Below, piece after piece: positions 18,988 through 28,574 of a stretch of 46,465 nt of DNA. A model generated the notes under the pieces. The model was not told where the DNA came from, ran no database searches, and was given only the letters and a program-made list of their open reading frames with translations. The stretch is from Methylovulum psychrotolerans. GTDB taxonomy: Bacteria > Pseudomonadota > Gammaproteobacteria > Methylococcales > Methylomonadaceae. The translations under genes and the position numbers were made by a program. Where the stretch lies: positions 188,230 through 234,694 of the forward strand of contig NZ_PGFZ01000006.1 of the NCBI RefSeq assembly GCF_002923755.1, written 5' to 3'. Within the stretch, counting starts at the first letter, position 1. Every line of letters starts with the position of its first letter.

Positions 18988-21900
18988 AAACGTCCGCTAA
19001 GGCTTTGGTTTTTCTGGCGGGCGCGGTGCTGTCCGCCGTGCTGGTGACGACGCTGGCTTTCTGGGTATTTAAGCAAACTGAGGCGGCGGCGGCGGCAAGG
19101 GCGCATACCTATACTGTGATCAGCCACGCGAACGGTTTGTTATCGGAATTGAAAGATGCCGAAACCGGGCAGCGCGGCTATGTGCTGACGGGCGATGAAA
19201 CCTTTCTGGCACCTTATACGGCGGTACGCGGCCAAGTCGGGGGACATTTGCAAGAATTGCGGCAACTGATCTTGGGCGACAATGCTATGGCAACCCAACA
19301 ACATCTGACGACAATAGCGCCGTTGATAGAGGCCCAAATAGCCGAGTTGGCGCATGTTATTGAGTTGCGCCGCCATACCGGTATGGCGGCGGCGGTTACG
19401 GCGGTAGCCAGTGGCGAGGGTAAACGCTGGATGGATGCTATCCGTAGCGAAATGGGCGGCTTCATCAACAGCGAAGAAACCGCCTTAATGCAGCGCGAAG
19501 CCCAGTTTCAGGCTGCTATGCGCCGTTTATTCAGCATTATTATCTTCAGCAGCTTGATAATGGCGGTGTCGGCGACGGCGTTTGCTTACCTGATTTATCG
19601 GCAAACCCAACAGCGGCTTAAGCACGTCACGCATCTGCAAACCCAGCATTTTTTAAAGGTGCAGGAAAACGCGAATAAAGAGCTGGCGCAACTCAACGCC
19701 GTTTTACAAAGCAACGAGCAAAAACTTGCCGTTACCCTCAATTCCATTGGCGATGCCGTGATCGCCACCGATACCATGGCACGGATCACCCTGCTCAATC
19801 CGGTGGCGGAAAAGCTCACCGCTTGGACACAAGCCACCGCTATCGGCAGGCCTATCGACGAGGTGTTTCAAATCGTCAACAAAACCACCCGTTTGGCCGC
19901 GACCATTCCGGTCATGGCGGCCTTGGAGCATGGCACGGTGCAAGGTCTGGCCAACCATACGGTGCTGATTGCCCAAGACGGTAACGAATACGATATTGCC
20001 GACAGTTGCGCCCCAATCCGTGACCACGACCGCCAAGTGATCGGCGCGGTGTTGGTGTTCCGTGATGTCACCGCCGACTATGCCGTGCAACAAGCCTTAC
20101 ACGACAGTAACGCCTTGGTGCAGACCATCCTCAACACCGTGTTGGACGGTATCATCACGTTCCATGCCGAGGACGGCGGCATTGAAACCGTCAACCCTGC
20201 GGCCGAGCGCATTTTTGGCTATACTGCCGCCGAACTGATCGGCCAAAACTTTAGGGTATTACTGCCCGAATGGGCAAAAGAACAAAGCCGTATCTGCTTA
20301 AATGCCAACGGTGATAGGGCAAATAGCCGCATGGAGCCACAATACGAAAGCGTAGGCCAACACAAGGCGGGGGGATCGTTTCCGTTGGAAATTTCCTTGA
20401 GCGAAATGCAGTTGGATGGGCAGCGTTATTTTACCGGCATTCTGCGTGATTTGACCACCCGCAAGCAGGCGGAAGAAGAGCTGGTCAAAGCGGGGGCTTT
20501 ACAGACCGCCATTTTTAACAGCGCAAACTTCTCCAGTATCGCCACCGATGCCAAGGGTGTCATCCAGATTTTTAATGTCGGGGCGGAACGTATGTTGGGC
20601 TATGCCGCCGCCGACGTGATGAACAAAATCACCCCCGCCGACATTTCCGACCCGCAAGAGGTCATCGCCCGCGCCAAAGCCTTGAGCACCGAGTTGGAAA
20701 CCACGATCACGCCCGGTTTTGAGGCCCTGGTGTTCAAGGCCTCGCGCGGCATCGAAGACATTTACGAACTGACCTACATCCGCAAAGACGGCAGCCGCTT
20801 TCCGGCGGTGGTCTCGGTCACGGCCTTGCGCGATGCCCAAGAGGCCATTATCGGTTATCTGCTGATAGGCACTGACAACACCGCCCGCAAACAGGTTGAA
20901 GAGGAACAGAAAAAACTCGACCAGCGCTTGCGTGACCAACAGTTTTATACCCGTTCGCTGATCGAAGCCAATATCGATGCGATTATGACTACCGATCCGG
21001 CTGGCATCATCACCGATGTCAACAAGCAGATGGAAGCGCTCACCGACTGTACCCGTGACGAGCTGATTGGCGCACCGTTCAAAAACTTTTTCACCAACCC
21101 CGAACGCGCCGAAGCGGCCATTAATTTGGTGCTGAACGAAAAGAACGTCACCAATTACGAACTGACCGCGCGTACCCGCAATGGCAAAGAAACTGTGGTG
21201 TCCTACAATGCCACGACGTTTTATGACCGGGACCGTAACCTGCAAGGTGTGTTCGCGGCGGCGCGGGATGTGACTGAGCGCAAACTCCTCGACCACGCCT
21301 TACAGGAAACCAATATCGCCTTAGAGTTGGCCAAATCTGTCGCGGAAAAGGCCAATCTTGCCAAATCCGATTTTCTCTCCAGCATGAGCCATGAATTGCG
21401 CTCGCCGCTGAATGCCATTTTGGGTTTTGGGCAATTGATCGAAGCGGGCAAACCGTCACTGACGGACAGCCAAAAAGCCAGCATTGACCAAATTTTACAG
21501 GCCGGTTGGTATTTGCTGGAGTTGATTAACGAAATCCTGGATCTGGCCTTGATCGAATCGGGCAAAGTATTGATGTCGCCCGAACCGGTATCGTTGGCGG
21601 AGGTGCTGGGTGATTGCCAATTGATGATCGAGCCGCAAGCGCAAAAAAGCGGTATCCGTGTGACGTTCCCGCATTTTGACAGCCCCTGTTTTGTCAAAGC
21701 CGACCGGACACGGGTCAAGCAGATATTTATTAACTTATTGTCCAATGCCATCAAGTATAACCGCGTGGCGGGCGAAGTGGCGGTGAGCTATGAGGTCAAC
21801 GCGGCCCAGCGTGTCCGCATCAGTTTTCGCGATACCGGGCAAGGTTTGCCAGAAGAGAAAATCTTGCAACTGTTCCAGCCCTTTAACCGCTTAGGCCAGG

Positions 21901-22511
21901 AGAACGGTATTGAAGAAGGTACGGGGATTGGCTTGGTGGTCAGTAAGCGTTTGGTTGAACTGATGGGCGGCGATATTGGCGTGGTCAGCACGGTGGGCGT
22001 GGGCAGTATGTTTTGGGTGGAACTCAATGTCACGCCCGAACCGCACAGTGTCGACGGCGATAACGAACCTATGGCCATGGCCCAACCCCTATTGGCCGAT
22101 GACGCGCGGCTGTATACCGTGCTGTGTGTCGAAGACAACCCCGCCAACCTGTTGTTGATTGCGACCTTGCTGGCCAGCAGGCCGGACATCCGCTTACTGT
22201 CGGCACGCGACGGCAACCGGGGGGTTGATATTGCCCGGCACGCGCAACCGGATGTTATCCTGATGGACATTAACCTGCCCGGCATTAGCGGCATTATGGC
22301 GTTGGAAATCTTGTCGCAAGATCCGCTAACATCGTATATTCCGGTGATCGCGCTCAGCGCCAACGCTATGCCGCGTGATATTGCCAAAGGTTTGGAAGCC
22401 GGATTTTTCCGTTACCTGACCAAACCGATCCGGGTCAATGAATTTATGAACACCTTAGATTTGGCGTTGAAATTATCGAAGCCGCCGCTTCGGCGGATTA
22501 AAGTGGAATGA
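18978..22511 (+). CDS. CHASE3-PAS hybrid sensor histidine kinase
   Basis: This membrane sensor kinase has about 1,177 residues. The order is TM1 (8-31), a CHASE3 sensor domain with the signature DAETGQRGYVLTGDE (about 57-71), TM2 (185-208) and four PAS-like domains (about 245-370, 372-500, 508-640, 655-770). HisKA follows with phospho-accepting His 805 (SMSHELRSPLNAI). The ATPase domain shows NLLSNAIKYN, DTGQGLP and GTGIGLVVSK. The C-terminal receiver carries Asp 1097 (LMDINLPG). The start is TTG at 18978 or, with better spacing to AGGGA, TTG at 18984. From HisKA to the end it closely resembles the next gene, indicating duplication. It likely feeds a phosphorelay with the downstream REC proteins. 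Confidence 0.9.
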   Translation: MPLKTSAKALVFLAGAVLSAVLVTTLAFWVFKQTEAAAAARAHTYTVISHANGLLSELKDAETGQRGYVLTGDETFLAPYTAVRGQVGGHLQELRQLILGDNAMATQQHLTTIAPLIEAQIAELAHVIELRRHTGMAAAVTAVASGEGKRWMDAIRSEMGGFINSEETALMQREAQFQAAMRRLFSIIIFSSLIMAVSATAFAYLIYRQTQQRLKHVTHLQTQHFLKVQENANKELAQLNAVLQSNEQKLAVTLNSIGDAVIATDTMARITLLNPVAEKLTAWTQATAIGRPIDEVFQIVNKTTRLAATIPVMAALEHGTVQGLANHTVLIAQDGNEYDIADSCAPIRDHDRQVIGAVLVFRDVTADYAVQQALHDSNALVQTILNTVLDGIITFHAEDGGIETVNPAAERIFGYTAAELIGQNFRVLLPEWAKEQSRICLNANGDRANSRMEPQYESVGQHKAGGSFPLEISLSEMQLDGQRYFTGILRDLTTRKQAEEELVKAGALQTAIFNSANFSSIATDAKGVIQIFNVGAERMLGYAAADVMNKITPADISDPQEVIARAKALSTELETTITPGFEALVFKASRGIEDIYELTYIRKDGSRFPAVVSVTALRDAQEAIIGYLLIGTDNTARKQVEEEQKKLDQRLRDQQFYTRSLIEANIDAIMTTDPAGIITDVNKQMEALTDCTRDELIGAPFKNFFTNPERAEAAINLVLNEKNVTNYELTARTRNGKETVVSYNATTFYDRDRNLQGVFAAARDVTERKLLDHALQETNIALELAKSVAEKANLAKSDFLSSMSHELRSPLNAILGFGQLIEAGKPSLTDSQKASIDQILQAGWYLLELINEILDLALIESGKVLMSPEPVSLAEVLGDCQLMIEPQAQKSGIRVTFPHFDSPCFVKADRTRVKQIFINLLSNAIKYNRVAGEVAVSYEVNAAQRVRISFRDTGQGLPEEKILQLFQPFNRLGQENGIEEGTGIGLVVSKRLVELMGGDIGVVSTVGVGSMFWVELNVTPEPHSVDGDNEPMAMAQPLLADDARLYTVLCVEDNPANLLLIATLLASRPDIRLLSARDGNRGVDIARHAQPDVILMDINLPGISGIMALEILSQDPLTSYIPVIALSANAMPRDIAKGLEAGFFRYLTKPIRVNEFMNTLDLALKLSKPPLRRIKVE

Positions 22512-22590
22512 CTTGCCTGATGGTTAACCCTATGCTGTGGCTGCTGGCTAACATTAACCCATACCGTGCACCTGAACCTCTGTTGGCAAT

Positions 22591-25008
22591 ATGAAGAATA
22601 CACTCTGGCATATTTTGTTGGTTGAAGAAAATGATGATGACCGTGCCGAGCTTCGGCAAAAATTGGCCTCAGGCTCAGAACGCCGCTATCGGTTTACCGA
22701 AGCCAAACTTGGTGCCGAAGCTTTGCAAAAAGCCCATGATAAACCCGATGGGCCTTACGAATGCATTATCCTAAGCTATTACCTGCCGGATATGAACAGC
22801 GAGGAAATATTGGCTGTGTTGTGCGAGGGTACGGAGTTGCCGCCGTGTCCGGTCGTAGTGGTTATAGGGGCGGTTAAGGATAAAGGCCCGGCACTGCTCC
22901 GTGCCGGCGCACAAGATTATATCGGCAAGCACAGGATCACTCCCGAAAGCCTGACCCGGGCCGTGGAGAATTCCGTAGAACGTTTCGTGCTGTTACGCGA
23001 ACGGATGCACACCTTGCAAGCCCTGAAAGCCAGCGAGGAGCGGCTGGCCCTAGGTGTGCAAGTCGCCGGTTTAGGGCTTGCCGATATTGATTACACCACA
23101 GGGATGGCGCACCTTTCCGCCGAAGCGGCACAGATGTTTGGCTTCGGCAACGTAAAATTGACCTTGCCGCGTGCAGCAATACATGCCAGCTTCCACCCTG
23201 ATGACCGCGCCGATGTGATGCAGTGCATCGCCCATGCGCTGTCCCCTAGAGGGACAAGGACTTTCCTTATGGATCATCGGGTGGTATGGCCTAATGGCCA
23301 AGTGCGCTGGTTACGCGTACGCAAGCATATCCGCTTTGCCGGGGAAGGCAATTTTCAGCAGCCTCAGCACGCCACCTTAGTGGCTCTGGATGTCACGACC
23401 GAAAAAACCGCCGAGCAGGCTTTGCGCGACAGTGAGGAGCAATTCCGCGCCTTATTGGAAGCCGCCCCCGATGCCATTGTCATTGTCGATGAGCAAGGCC
23501 TGATTGTGCTGGTGAATGCCCTGACGATTTCACTGTTTGGCTACAGCCGCGCCGAACTGCTCGGCGAACCGGTAGAAATGCTCATGCCGTCCCGTTTCCG
23601 CCACCTGCACAGCAACTTGCGCGATGGTTATCTGACCGAGCCGCAACCGCGCGAAATGGATGGCGGCTTGAATTTGTTCGGCAAACGTAAGGATGGCAGC
23701 GAATTTCCGATTGAAGTTAGCCTCAGCCCGCTGGAAACCAAAAAAGGCCGCTTGGTGTCCAGCGCCATCCGCGATATTACCGAACGCAAGCGTATCGAAG
23801 CGGAACTGAACAAAGCCAAGGCGGCGGCAGAAAATGCCAACCGGGCAAAATCCGATTTTCTCTCCAGCATGAGCCATGAATTGCGTTCGCCACTGAATGC
23901 GATCCTCGGTTTTGCCCAGTTACTTGAGGCGGGTACGCCGCCGCTTACACCGCGCCAAAAGACCAGTATCGACCAGATTCTCCACGCCGGCTGGTATTTG
24001 TTGGAGCTCATCAATGAAATCCTTGACTTGGCGATGATCGAATCCGGCAAGATTTCCTTATCCTTGGAATCCATTTCCTTGAGTGATGTGCTGGACGATT
24101 GTCAGGCTATGATTGAACCGCAAGCGCAAACCAGCGGCATCAGCATGAGTTACCCGCCGTTTGATGACACTTGTATTGTGAATGCCGACCGGACACGGGT
24201 AAAGCAAGTGTTTCTTAACCTGTTGTCTAACGCCATCAAATATAACCGTGCCGGCGGCACGATTGCCGTTACCTATAGCCAAAACACAACGGAACGTATA
24301 CGCATCAGTGTCCATGACACCGGTGAAGGCCTGTCCGCCGACAAACTCGAACAACTGTTCCAGCCTTTCAACCGCCTAGGACAAGAGAACGGTCTTGAAG
24401 AAGGCACCGGTATCGGTTTGGTAGTCAGTAAACGGCTTATCGAACTGATGGGCGGCCATATCGGCGTGGAAAGTACGGTTGGCGTGGGCAGTGTCTTTTG
24501 GGTCGAACTGATCCGGCCAACGTTTTCCGGACCTGCGGTCATAGTGCCTTTGCCCGCCGAAGTGACGCTGCATGTTCAGGAGAACAAATTGCTGTTCACG
24601 CTGCTTTATGTGGAAGACAATCCGACCAACTTGTTGTTGGTCGAGCAAATTATCACCAACCATAAAAATATCAAAATGCTCAGCGCCAAGACAGGCCGGA
24701 TAGGCGTTACGCTTGCGCGTATCCATCATCCCGATATTATTCTGATGGACATTAATCTGCCGGGCATCAGCGGCATAGACACGTTAAATATTTTGCGTGA
24801 AGATCCGGCCACGGCGGATATTCCCGTGATCGCCCTGAGCGCCAATGCGATGCCGGGTGACATTCAGAGAGGCTTACAAGCCGGATTCTTCCGTTATCTG
24901 ACCAAACCGATCAAGATTAATGAGTTTATAAATGCCTTGGATGACGTACTGACATGCTCTGAAACAGGCTTGAGCGCTATCCATAAACCGGACAATGACC
25001 ATGATTAG
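22591..25008 (+). CDS. Cytoplasmic hybrid histidine kinase with degenerate N-terminal receiver
   Basis: This protein has 805 residues and no membrane segment. An N-terminal receiver-like domain (1-130, starting ILLVEENDDDR) has Ser 62 (IILSYYLPDMN) where the phospho-accepting Asp should be, so it is probably a pseudo-receiver. Two PAS domains (about 146-272 and 275-400), HisKA with His 429, the ATPase domain and a complete C-terminal receiver with Asp 720 follow. HisKA-ATPase-REC is nearly the same as in the upstream kinase, even at the nucleotide level around the His box. The gene begins 79 bases after the first kinase and overlaps the next gene, so the three are probably one unit. Confidence 0.9.
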   Translation: MKNTLWHILLVEENDDDRAELRQKLASGSERRYRFTEAKLGAEALQKAHDKPDGPYECIILSYYLPDMNSEEILAVLCEGTELPPCPVVVVIGAVKDKGPALLRAGAQDYIGKHRITPESLTRAVENSVERFVLLRERMHTLQALKASEERLALGVQVAGLGLADIDYTTGMAHLSAEAAQMFGFGNVKLTLPRAAIHASFHPDDRADVMQCIAHALSPRGTRTFLMDHRVVWPNGQVRWLRVRKHIRFAGEGNFQQPQHATLVALDVTTEKTAEQALRDSEEQFRALLEAAPDAIVIVDEQGLIVLVNALTISLFGYSRAELLGEPVEMLMPSRFRHLHSNLRDGYLTEPQPREMDGGLNLFGKRKDGSEFPIEVSLSPLETKKGRLVSSAIRDITERKRIEAELNKAKAAAENANRAKSDFLSSMSHELRSPLNAILGFAQLLEAGTPPLTPRQKTSIDQILHAGWYLLELINEILDLAMIESGKISLSLESISLSDVLDDCQAMIEPQAQTSGISMSYPPFDDTCIVNADRTRVKQVFLNLLSNAIKYNRAGGTIAVTYSQNTTERIRISVHDTGEGLSADKLEQLFQPFNRLGQENGLEEGTGIGLVVSKRLIELMGGHIGVESTVGVGSVFWVELIRPTFSGPAVIVPLPAEVTLHVQENKLLFTLLYVEDNPTNLLLVEQIITNHKNIKMLSAKTGRIGVTLARIHHPDIILMDINLPGISGIDTLNILREDPATADIPVIALSANAMPGDIQRGLQAGFFRYLTKPIKINEFINALDDVLTCSETGLSAIHKPDNDHD

Positions 25009-25843
25009 CACAGCAGAAATCCTTAATTCCAGTATCTTGATAGTTGATGACCAGTTATCCAATGTGCTGTTGCTTGAACAGATGTTGGAAGGTGCGGGTT
25101 ATACCTGTATCGCCTCGACTACCGACCCCACCAAAGTCTGCGGGCTCTATCAGAAAAACCGTTACGACCTGATCCTGTTGGATTTGCAAATGCCGGGCAT
25201 GGATGGCTTTCAGGTGATGGAAGGGCTTAAACGCATCGAAACGGATGGTTATTTGCCGATTTTAGTGATCACGGCCCAACCTAACCATAAATTGCGGGCG
25301 CTCACGGTGGGCGCGAAAGATTTTGTCAGCAAACCGTTTGATCTCATTGAAGTGCAAAACCGCATCCGTAATATGCTGGAAGTGCGGCTGTTGTATAAAA
25401 ATCTTGAATATTATAACCAATCTTTGGAACAAATAGTCGCGGAACGCACCATTGAGCTGTCGGCCAGTGAAGAGCGTTTCCGCCGCTTAACCGAGCTGTC
25501 ATCAGATTGGTATTGGGAGCAGGACGCAAACGGGCAATTCACTATGGTTTACGGGCCGGTGCATGAAATGCTGGGCATTCGGATTAATAATGACGTATTG
25601 GATAATGTCGAAGAGCAAGGCATCATCTGGGACGAAGCCGAACGCCTGGTTTTGGAAACCAATTTGGCGGCCCGGAAACCGTTCCTGGATTTTGTCTACA
25701 GCAGGAACAAACCTAACGGTCAGCGGCAATATTTGATGGTGAGCGGGGAACCGGTGTTCGATCCGTCGGGACGCTTTATCGGCTATCGGGGCATCGGCAA
25801 AGATGTGACCGAAACCATGCGTCCGGGCAACATAACGCCTTAA
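24995..25843 (+). CDS. Response regulator with REC and PAS domains
   Basis: This 282-residue protein has a complete receiver (about 14-130; SILIVDDQ, phospho-acceptor Asp 63 in LILLDLQMPGMDG, Lys in VSKPFD), a short coiled linker (about 135-160) and one PAS domain (about 162-275, SSDWYWEQDANGQF). No DNA-binding or enzymatic output domain is present, so it may be a relay intermediate or act through protein contacts. The start overlaps the kinase stop by 14 bases; a second in-frame ATG at 25001 also overlaps. It is likely the partner of the two upstream kinases. Confidence 0.85.
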   Translation: MTMISTAEILNSSILIVDDQLSNVLLLEQMLEGAGYTCIASTTDPTKVCGLYQKNRYDLILLDLQMPGMDGFQVMEGLKRIETDGYLPILVITAQPNHKLRALTVGAKDFVSKPFDLIEVQNRIRNMLEVRLLYKNLEYYNQSLEQIVAERTIELSASEERFRRLTELSSDWYWEQDANGQFTMVYGPVHEMLGIRINNDVLDNVEEQGIIWDEAERLVLETNLAARKPFLDFVYSRNKPNGQRQYLMVSGEPVFDPSGRFIGYRGIGKDVTETMRPGNITP

Positions 25844-26009
25844 GGAAGGGGCAGGAAATAACCTCGGCGGCTTGTGCTTTGGAGCGCGGCGGGGCAATGA
25901 ACGCCTACTTATTTAGCCAAAAGCCCTAAAACCTAACAACCGCTATTTTACCGCCTTATCCGCCGGGTAACGGGCGGGAACTTCATTGTCAGCATTTAGG
26001 ACGTTTATT

Positions 26010-26951
26010 ATGACGTATAAAGATTATTATCAAATCATGGGCCTAGCGCGTGATGCCACGCAAGACGACATCAAGCGGGCCTACCGTAAACTGGCCCGCA
26101 AATACCATCCCGATGTCAGCAAGGAGGCGGATGCCGAGGCACAATTCAAAGCCTTGGGCGAAGCCTATGAGGTGCTTAAAGACGTTGAAAAACGCGCGGC
26201 TTACGATCAGCTCGGTGCAAACTGGCAAGCAGGCCAAGATTTTAAGCCGCCGCCCCATTGGGATGAAGGTTTTGAATTTGGCGGTGCGGCAGGATCTGGC
26301 GACTCAGCGCATTTTAGCGACTTTTTTTCCCAGATTTTTGGCCAAGGCGGTTTCCGTTCTGACGATGCAAGGTCAAACCGTCCTGAACAAGGGCAAGACA
26401 GCCACGCGAAAATCTATATTGATCTGGAGGACAGTTTCCAAGGCGCCACACGGGCCATTTCCTTAAGCACCCCGACCAGCAATGCCCAGGGCCAAGTGCA
26501 GCTTAAACACCGCAGCCTGAATGTCAAAATCCCTAAAGGCATTAAGCCGGGGCAGCATATCAAACTGGCCGGCCAAGGCCATGCGGGGTTCGGTAACGGC
26601 CCGGCGGGCGATTTGATCTTGGCGGTGGAATTTAATCCGCATCCGCTGTACCGCCTCGTTGAAGCACACATTTATCTGGACCTTCCTATCAGCCCCTGGG
26701 AAGCGGCGTTGGGTGCGAAAATCAAAGTGCCGACGCCGGACGGGCTGGTGGATTTAAAAGTGCCGCCCAATTCCAAGCAAGGCGGCAAATTACGGTTGCC
26801 GGGACGCGGCATACCCGGCAAACCGCCTGGGGATTTCTTTGTCGTCCTGCAAGTTGTCTTGCCGCCCGCCCTAACCGATGCGGAAAAAGCCGCTTACCAG
26901 CATTTGCAACAAGCGTTTGATTTTAACCCCCGCCAGACCATGGGAGTGTAA
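26010..26951 (+). CDS. cbpA: Curved-DNA-binding co-chaperone CbpA (DnaJ-like)
   Basis: This 313-residue DnaJ-class co-chaperone has an N-terminal J domain (about 4-70) with the HPD motif at residues 33-35, which stimulates DnaK. A Gly/Phe-containing linker (about 75-120) and two C-terminal substrate-binding beta domains (about 130-300) follow. There is no zinc finger, so it is CbpA-type rather than DnaJ. The ATG at 26010 has AGGA nine bases upstream; the longer frame begins at a TTG. The cbpM gene follows six bases later, confirming the assignment. Confidence 0.93.
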   Translation: MTYKDYYQIMGLARDATQDDIKRAYRKLARKYHPDVSKEADAEAQFKALGEAYEVLKDVEKRAAYDQLGANWQAGQDFKPPPHWDEGFEFGGAAGSGDSAHFSDFFSQIFGQGGFRSDDARSNRPEQGQDSHAKIYIDLEDSFQGATRAISLSTPTSNAQGQVQLKHRSLNVKIPKGIKPGQHIKLAGQGHAGFGNGPAGDLILAVEFNPHPLYRLVEAHIYLDLPISPWEAALGAKIKVPTPDGLVDLKVPPNSKQGGKLRLPGRGIPGKPPGDFFVVLQVVLPPALTDAEKAAYQHLQQAFDFNPRQTMGV

Positions 26952-26957
26952 ATACCG

Positions 26958-27275
26958 ATGAATACCAATAATCTGTTTATTATCCATACGGGTACGGTCA
27001 TTGAAGACGACACCCTGACGCTGGAGCAATTGTGCACAAGCTGCGGGGTGCAAGCCGATTGGCTAGTCCGTTTAGTGGAGGAGAGCATTATCGAACCAGA
27101 TGGCGCAGAAATGCCGTCGTGGCGGTTTTCGGGTGCCAGTTTGGCGCGCGTCCGTGCCGCGTTCAATTTAGAGCGCGATTTAGGCGTAAATCTGGCAGGT
27201 ATCGCTTTGGCCTTGGACTTAATGGAGGAGCTTGAACGTCTGCGGAGGCAGCTAAAAATAAGCCGTCACGGCTAA
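26958..27275 (+). CDS. cbpM: CbpA modulator CbpM
   Basis: This is a 105-residue MerR-like small protein with the CbpM pattern: an N-terminal TLTLEQLCTSCGVQADWLVRLVEESII helix-turn-helix-like part, then WRFSGASLARVRAAFNLERDLGVNLAGIALALDLMEELE. CbpM binds the J domain of CbpA and inhibits its co-chaperone and DNA-binding activities. GGGAG precedes the start. It is cotranscribed with cbpA (gap of six bases). Confidence 0.9.
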   Translation: MNTNNLFIIHTGTVIEDDTLTLEQLCTSCGVQADWLVRLVEESIIEPDGAEMPSWRFSGASLARVRAAFNLERDLGVNLAGIALALDLMEELERLRRQLKISRHG

Positions 27276-27383
27276 GTTTGTCAAAATACCGCCTATCTTG
27301 CCTTTATTGTTGGCTGGTTAAAAACCGCCAATCGCCGGGTTGGGGATAGGCCTGTTACCTAACCAACCAAACTGGAAAATGCT

Positions 27384-27827
27384 ATGAAATTAACATGGAT
27401 CATCGTTGCCGACAACACCCAGGCGCGGATTTTTACCGCCGAAACGCCTTCATCAGCTTTGATTGAACTCGAAGGCTTAGGCCATGCCGAAGGCCGTTTG
27501 CATGACCGGGACATCACCTCTGACCTGCCCGGCAGAATAAAAAGCACCGACGGCAGCGCCCACGCTTTTGAACAAGCCACTGACCCGAAACATCACGAAG
27601 CCGACCTGTTCGCCCACACGATTGCCGCGCTGTTGGAATCTGCCCATAACGATAATCAATTCGGGCAATTGCTGATCATTGCCGAACCGTCGTTGCTGGG
27701 CTTATTACGTCACTGTTTGCCAGAATCCGTGCAGAAAGCCGTCACATTTGAACTGGCAAAAAATATCGCCTCGCACAGCCTTGCCGACATCCGCACACAC
27801 CTGCCCGAATATTTGCCGAATGCTTAA
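27384..27827 (+). CDS. Host-attachment-family protein
   Basis: This 147-residue protein matches the family named for Agrobacterium proteins required for attachment to host cells. It shows WIIVADNTQARIF at the start, HEADLFAHTIAALLESA in the middle and KNIASHSLADIRTHLP at the end. The family is related in fold to release-factor-like domains, and its biochemical role is not established; it is widespread in non-pathogens. GGAAAATGCT precedes the ATG. A strong palindromic extragenic repeat follows. Confidence 0.85.
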   Translation: MKLTWIIVADNTQARIFTAETPSSALIELEGLGHAEGRLHDRDITSDLPGRIKSTDGSAHAFEQATDPKHHEADLFAHTIAALLESAHNDNQFGQLLIIAEPSLLGLLRHCLPESVQKAVTFELAKNIASHSLADIRTHLPEYLPNA

Positions 27828-27921
27828 GCCTGTGGCCAACGGCAGCCTTGCATTGCAGCCCCTAAACTAGAAACATGCCCTGTCTCCAGCTAGGGAATGG
27901 GTGGGAAATACGCTAAAGGTC

Positions 27922-27973
27922 TTGGAGCGCGGGCATCTTGCCCGCAAGGGCGGGCAAGATGCCCGCGCTCCAA
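27922..27973. repeat. REP-like perfect palindrome
   Basis: Arms of 24 bp (27922-27945 and 27950-27973) are exactly complementary around a four-base loop. The sequence family, which starts TTGGAGCGCGGGCATCTTGC, resembles repetitive extragenic palindromes. Its chance translation gives the GARASCP-type peptides often misannotated as proteins. TTGGAGCGCGG recurs near 25878, perhaps a decayed copy. Confidence 0.75.
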
Positions 27974-28063
27974 AGATAAAACCGCCTCTGGTGATTTTAT
28001 GCCCGTTCCTAATCATCGGGCCGGGTATGTTACTGTCCGGCAAACCGGATATCAACGTTTCAT

Positions 28064-28097
28064 AATGCCCTTCAAACACTAGGAGGGCATTTTTTTT
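28064..28097 (+). terminator. Rho-independent terminator
   Basis: AATGCCCT (28064-28071) pairs with AGGGCATT (28084-28091), followed by a run of T to 28097. It would end transcription coming from 27384-27827 or of any small RNA in the gap. Confidence 0.75.
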
Positions 28098-28124
28098 GCC
28101 CCTACAACGCTTATTGTCCGCCTA

Positions 28125-28167
28125 TGTACCCCAGCGTACAGAATTTTTACCGCTAGGGGCGGATCAT
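28125..28167 (+). promoter_or_regulatory. CRP-like promoter upstream of exported protein gene
   Basis: The operator core is TGTAC-CCCAGC-GTACA (28125-28140). At the class II position the hexamer is GATCAT (28162-28167), which keeps four of six consensus bases, so the -10 is weaker than at the other sites. The predicted start is near 28174, with a leader of 29 bases before 28203. Confidence 0.5.
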
Positions 28168-28202
28168 GTCGGTCACTTACTGACAATAAACAAGGATATG
28201 TA

Positions 28203-28574
28203 ATGAAACTTTTTCTGGGCGCGGCACTACTCGCCGTCACCACCTTGCTGACCTGCACTACCGAAGCCGCCTCTATCAGGGTCGGCGAGTCCGGCTTCTA
28301 TGGGCGGCTTAATGTCGGCGGTTATCCGCCGCCGCAGGTCTATTATCGCCAACCGGTAGCTGCCCAATTTGTGCCCAGCAACCGCCCGCCCATTTATCTG
28401 CGTGTCCGGCCAGGCCACGCCCGGCAATGGCGGCGCTATTGTAGCCAATACAACGCCTGTAATGAACGGGTCTATTTCGTCAAACATGACTGGTATCAGC
28501 GCGAATATGCCCCACGTTACCAAAAATTTAACCGTGGCAACCACATAGCTTATCCGCCCGGCCAGCGGCGTTGA
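28203..28574 (+). CDS. Exported protein of unknown function
   Basis: This 123-residue protein has a signal peptide (MKLFLGAALLAVTTLLTCTT, cleavage near TEA-A). The mature part is Tyr/Pro/Arg-rich, with PPIYLRVRPGHARQWRRYC, CNERVYFVKHDWYQ and two Cys flanking YSQYNA, which could form a disulphide. Similar small exported proteins are common in beta- and gammaproteobacteria without assigned function. AAGGATATGTA precedes the start. A CRP-like promoter lies immediately upstream. Confidence 0.8.
   Translation: MKLFLGAALLAVTTLLTCTTEAASIRVGESGFYGRLNVGGYPPPQVYYRQPVAAQFVPSNRPPIYLRVRPGHARQWRRYCSQYNACNERVYFVKHDWYQREYAPRYQKFNRGNHIAYPPGQRR

Noticed and set aside
27867-28082. Frames encoding GARASCP-type peptides on both strands
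   Set aside because: Both are products of the palindromic repeat at 27922-27973.
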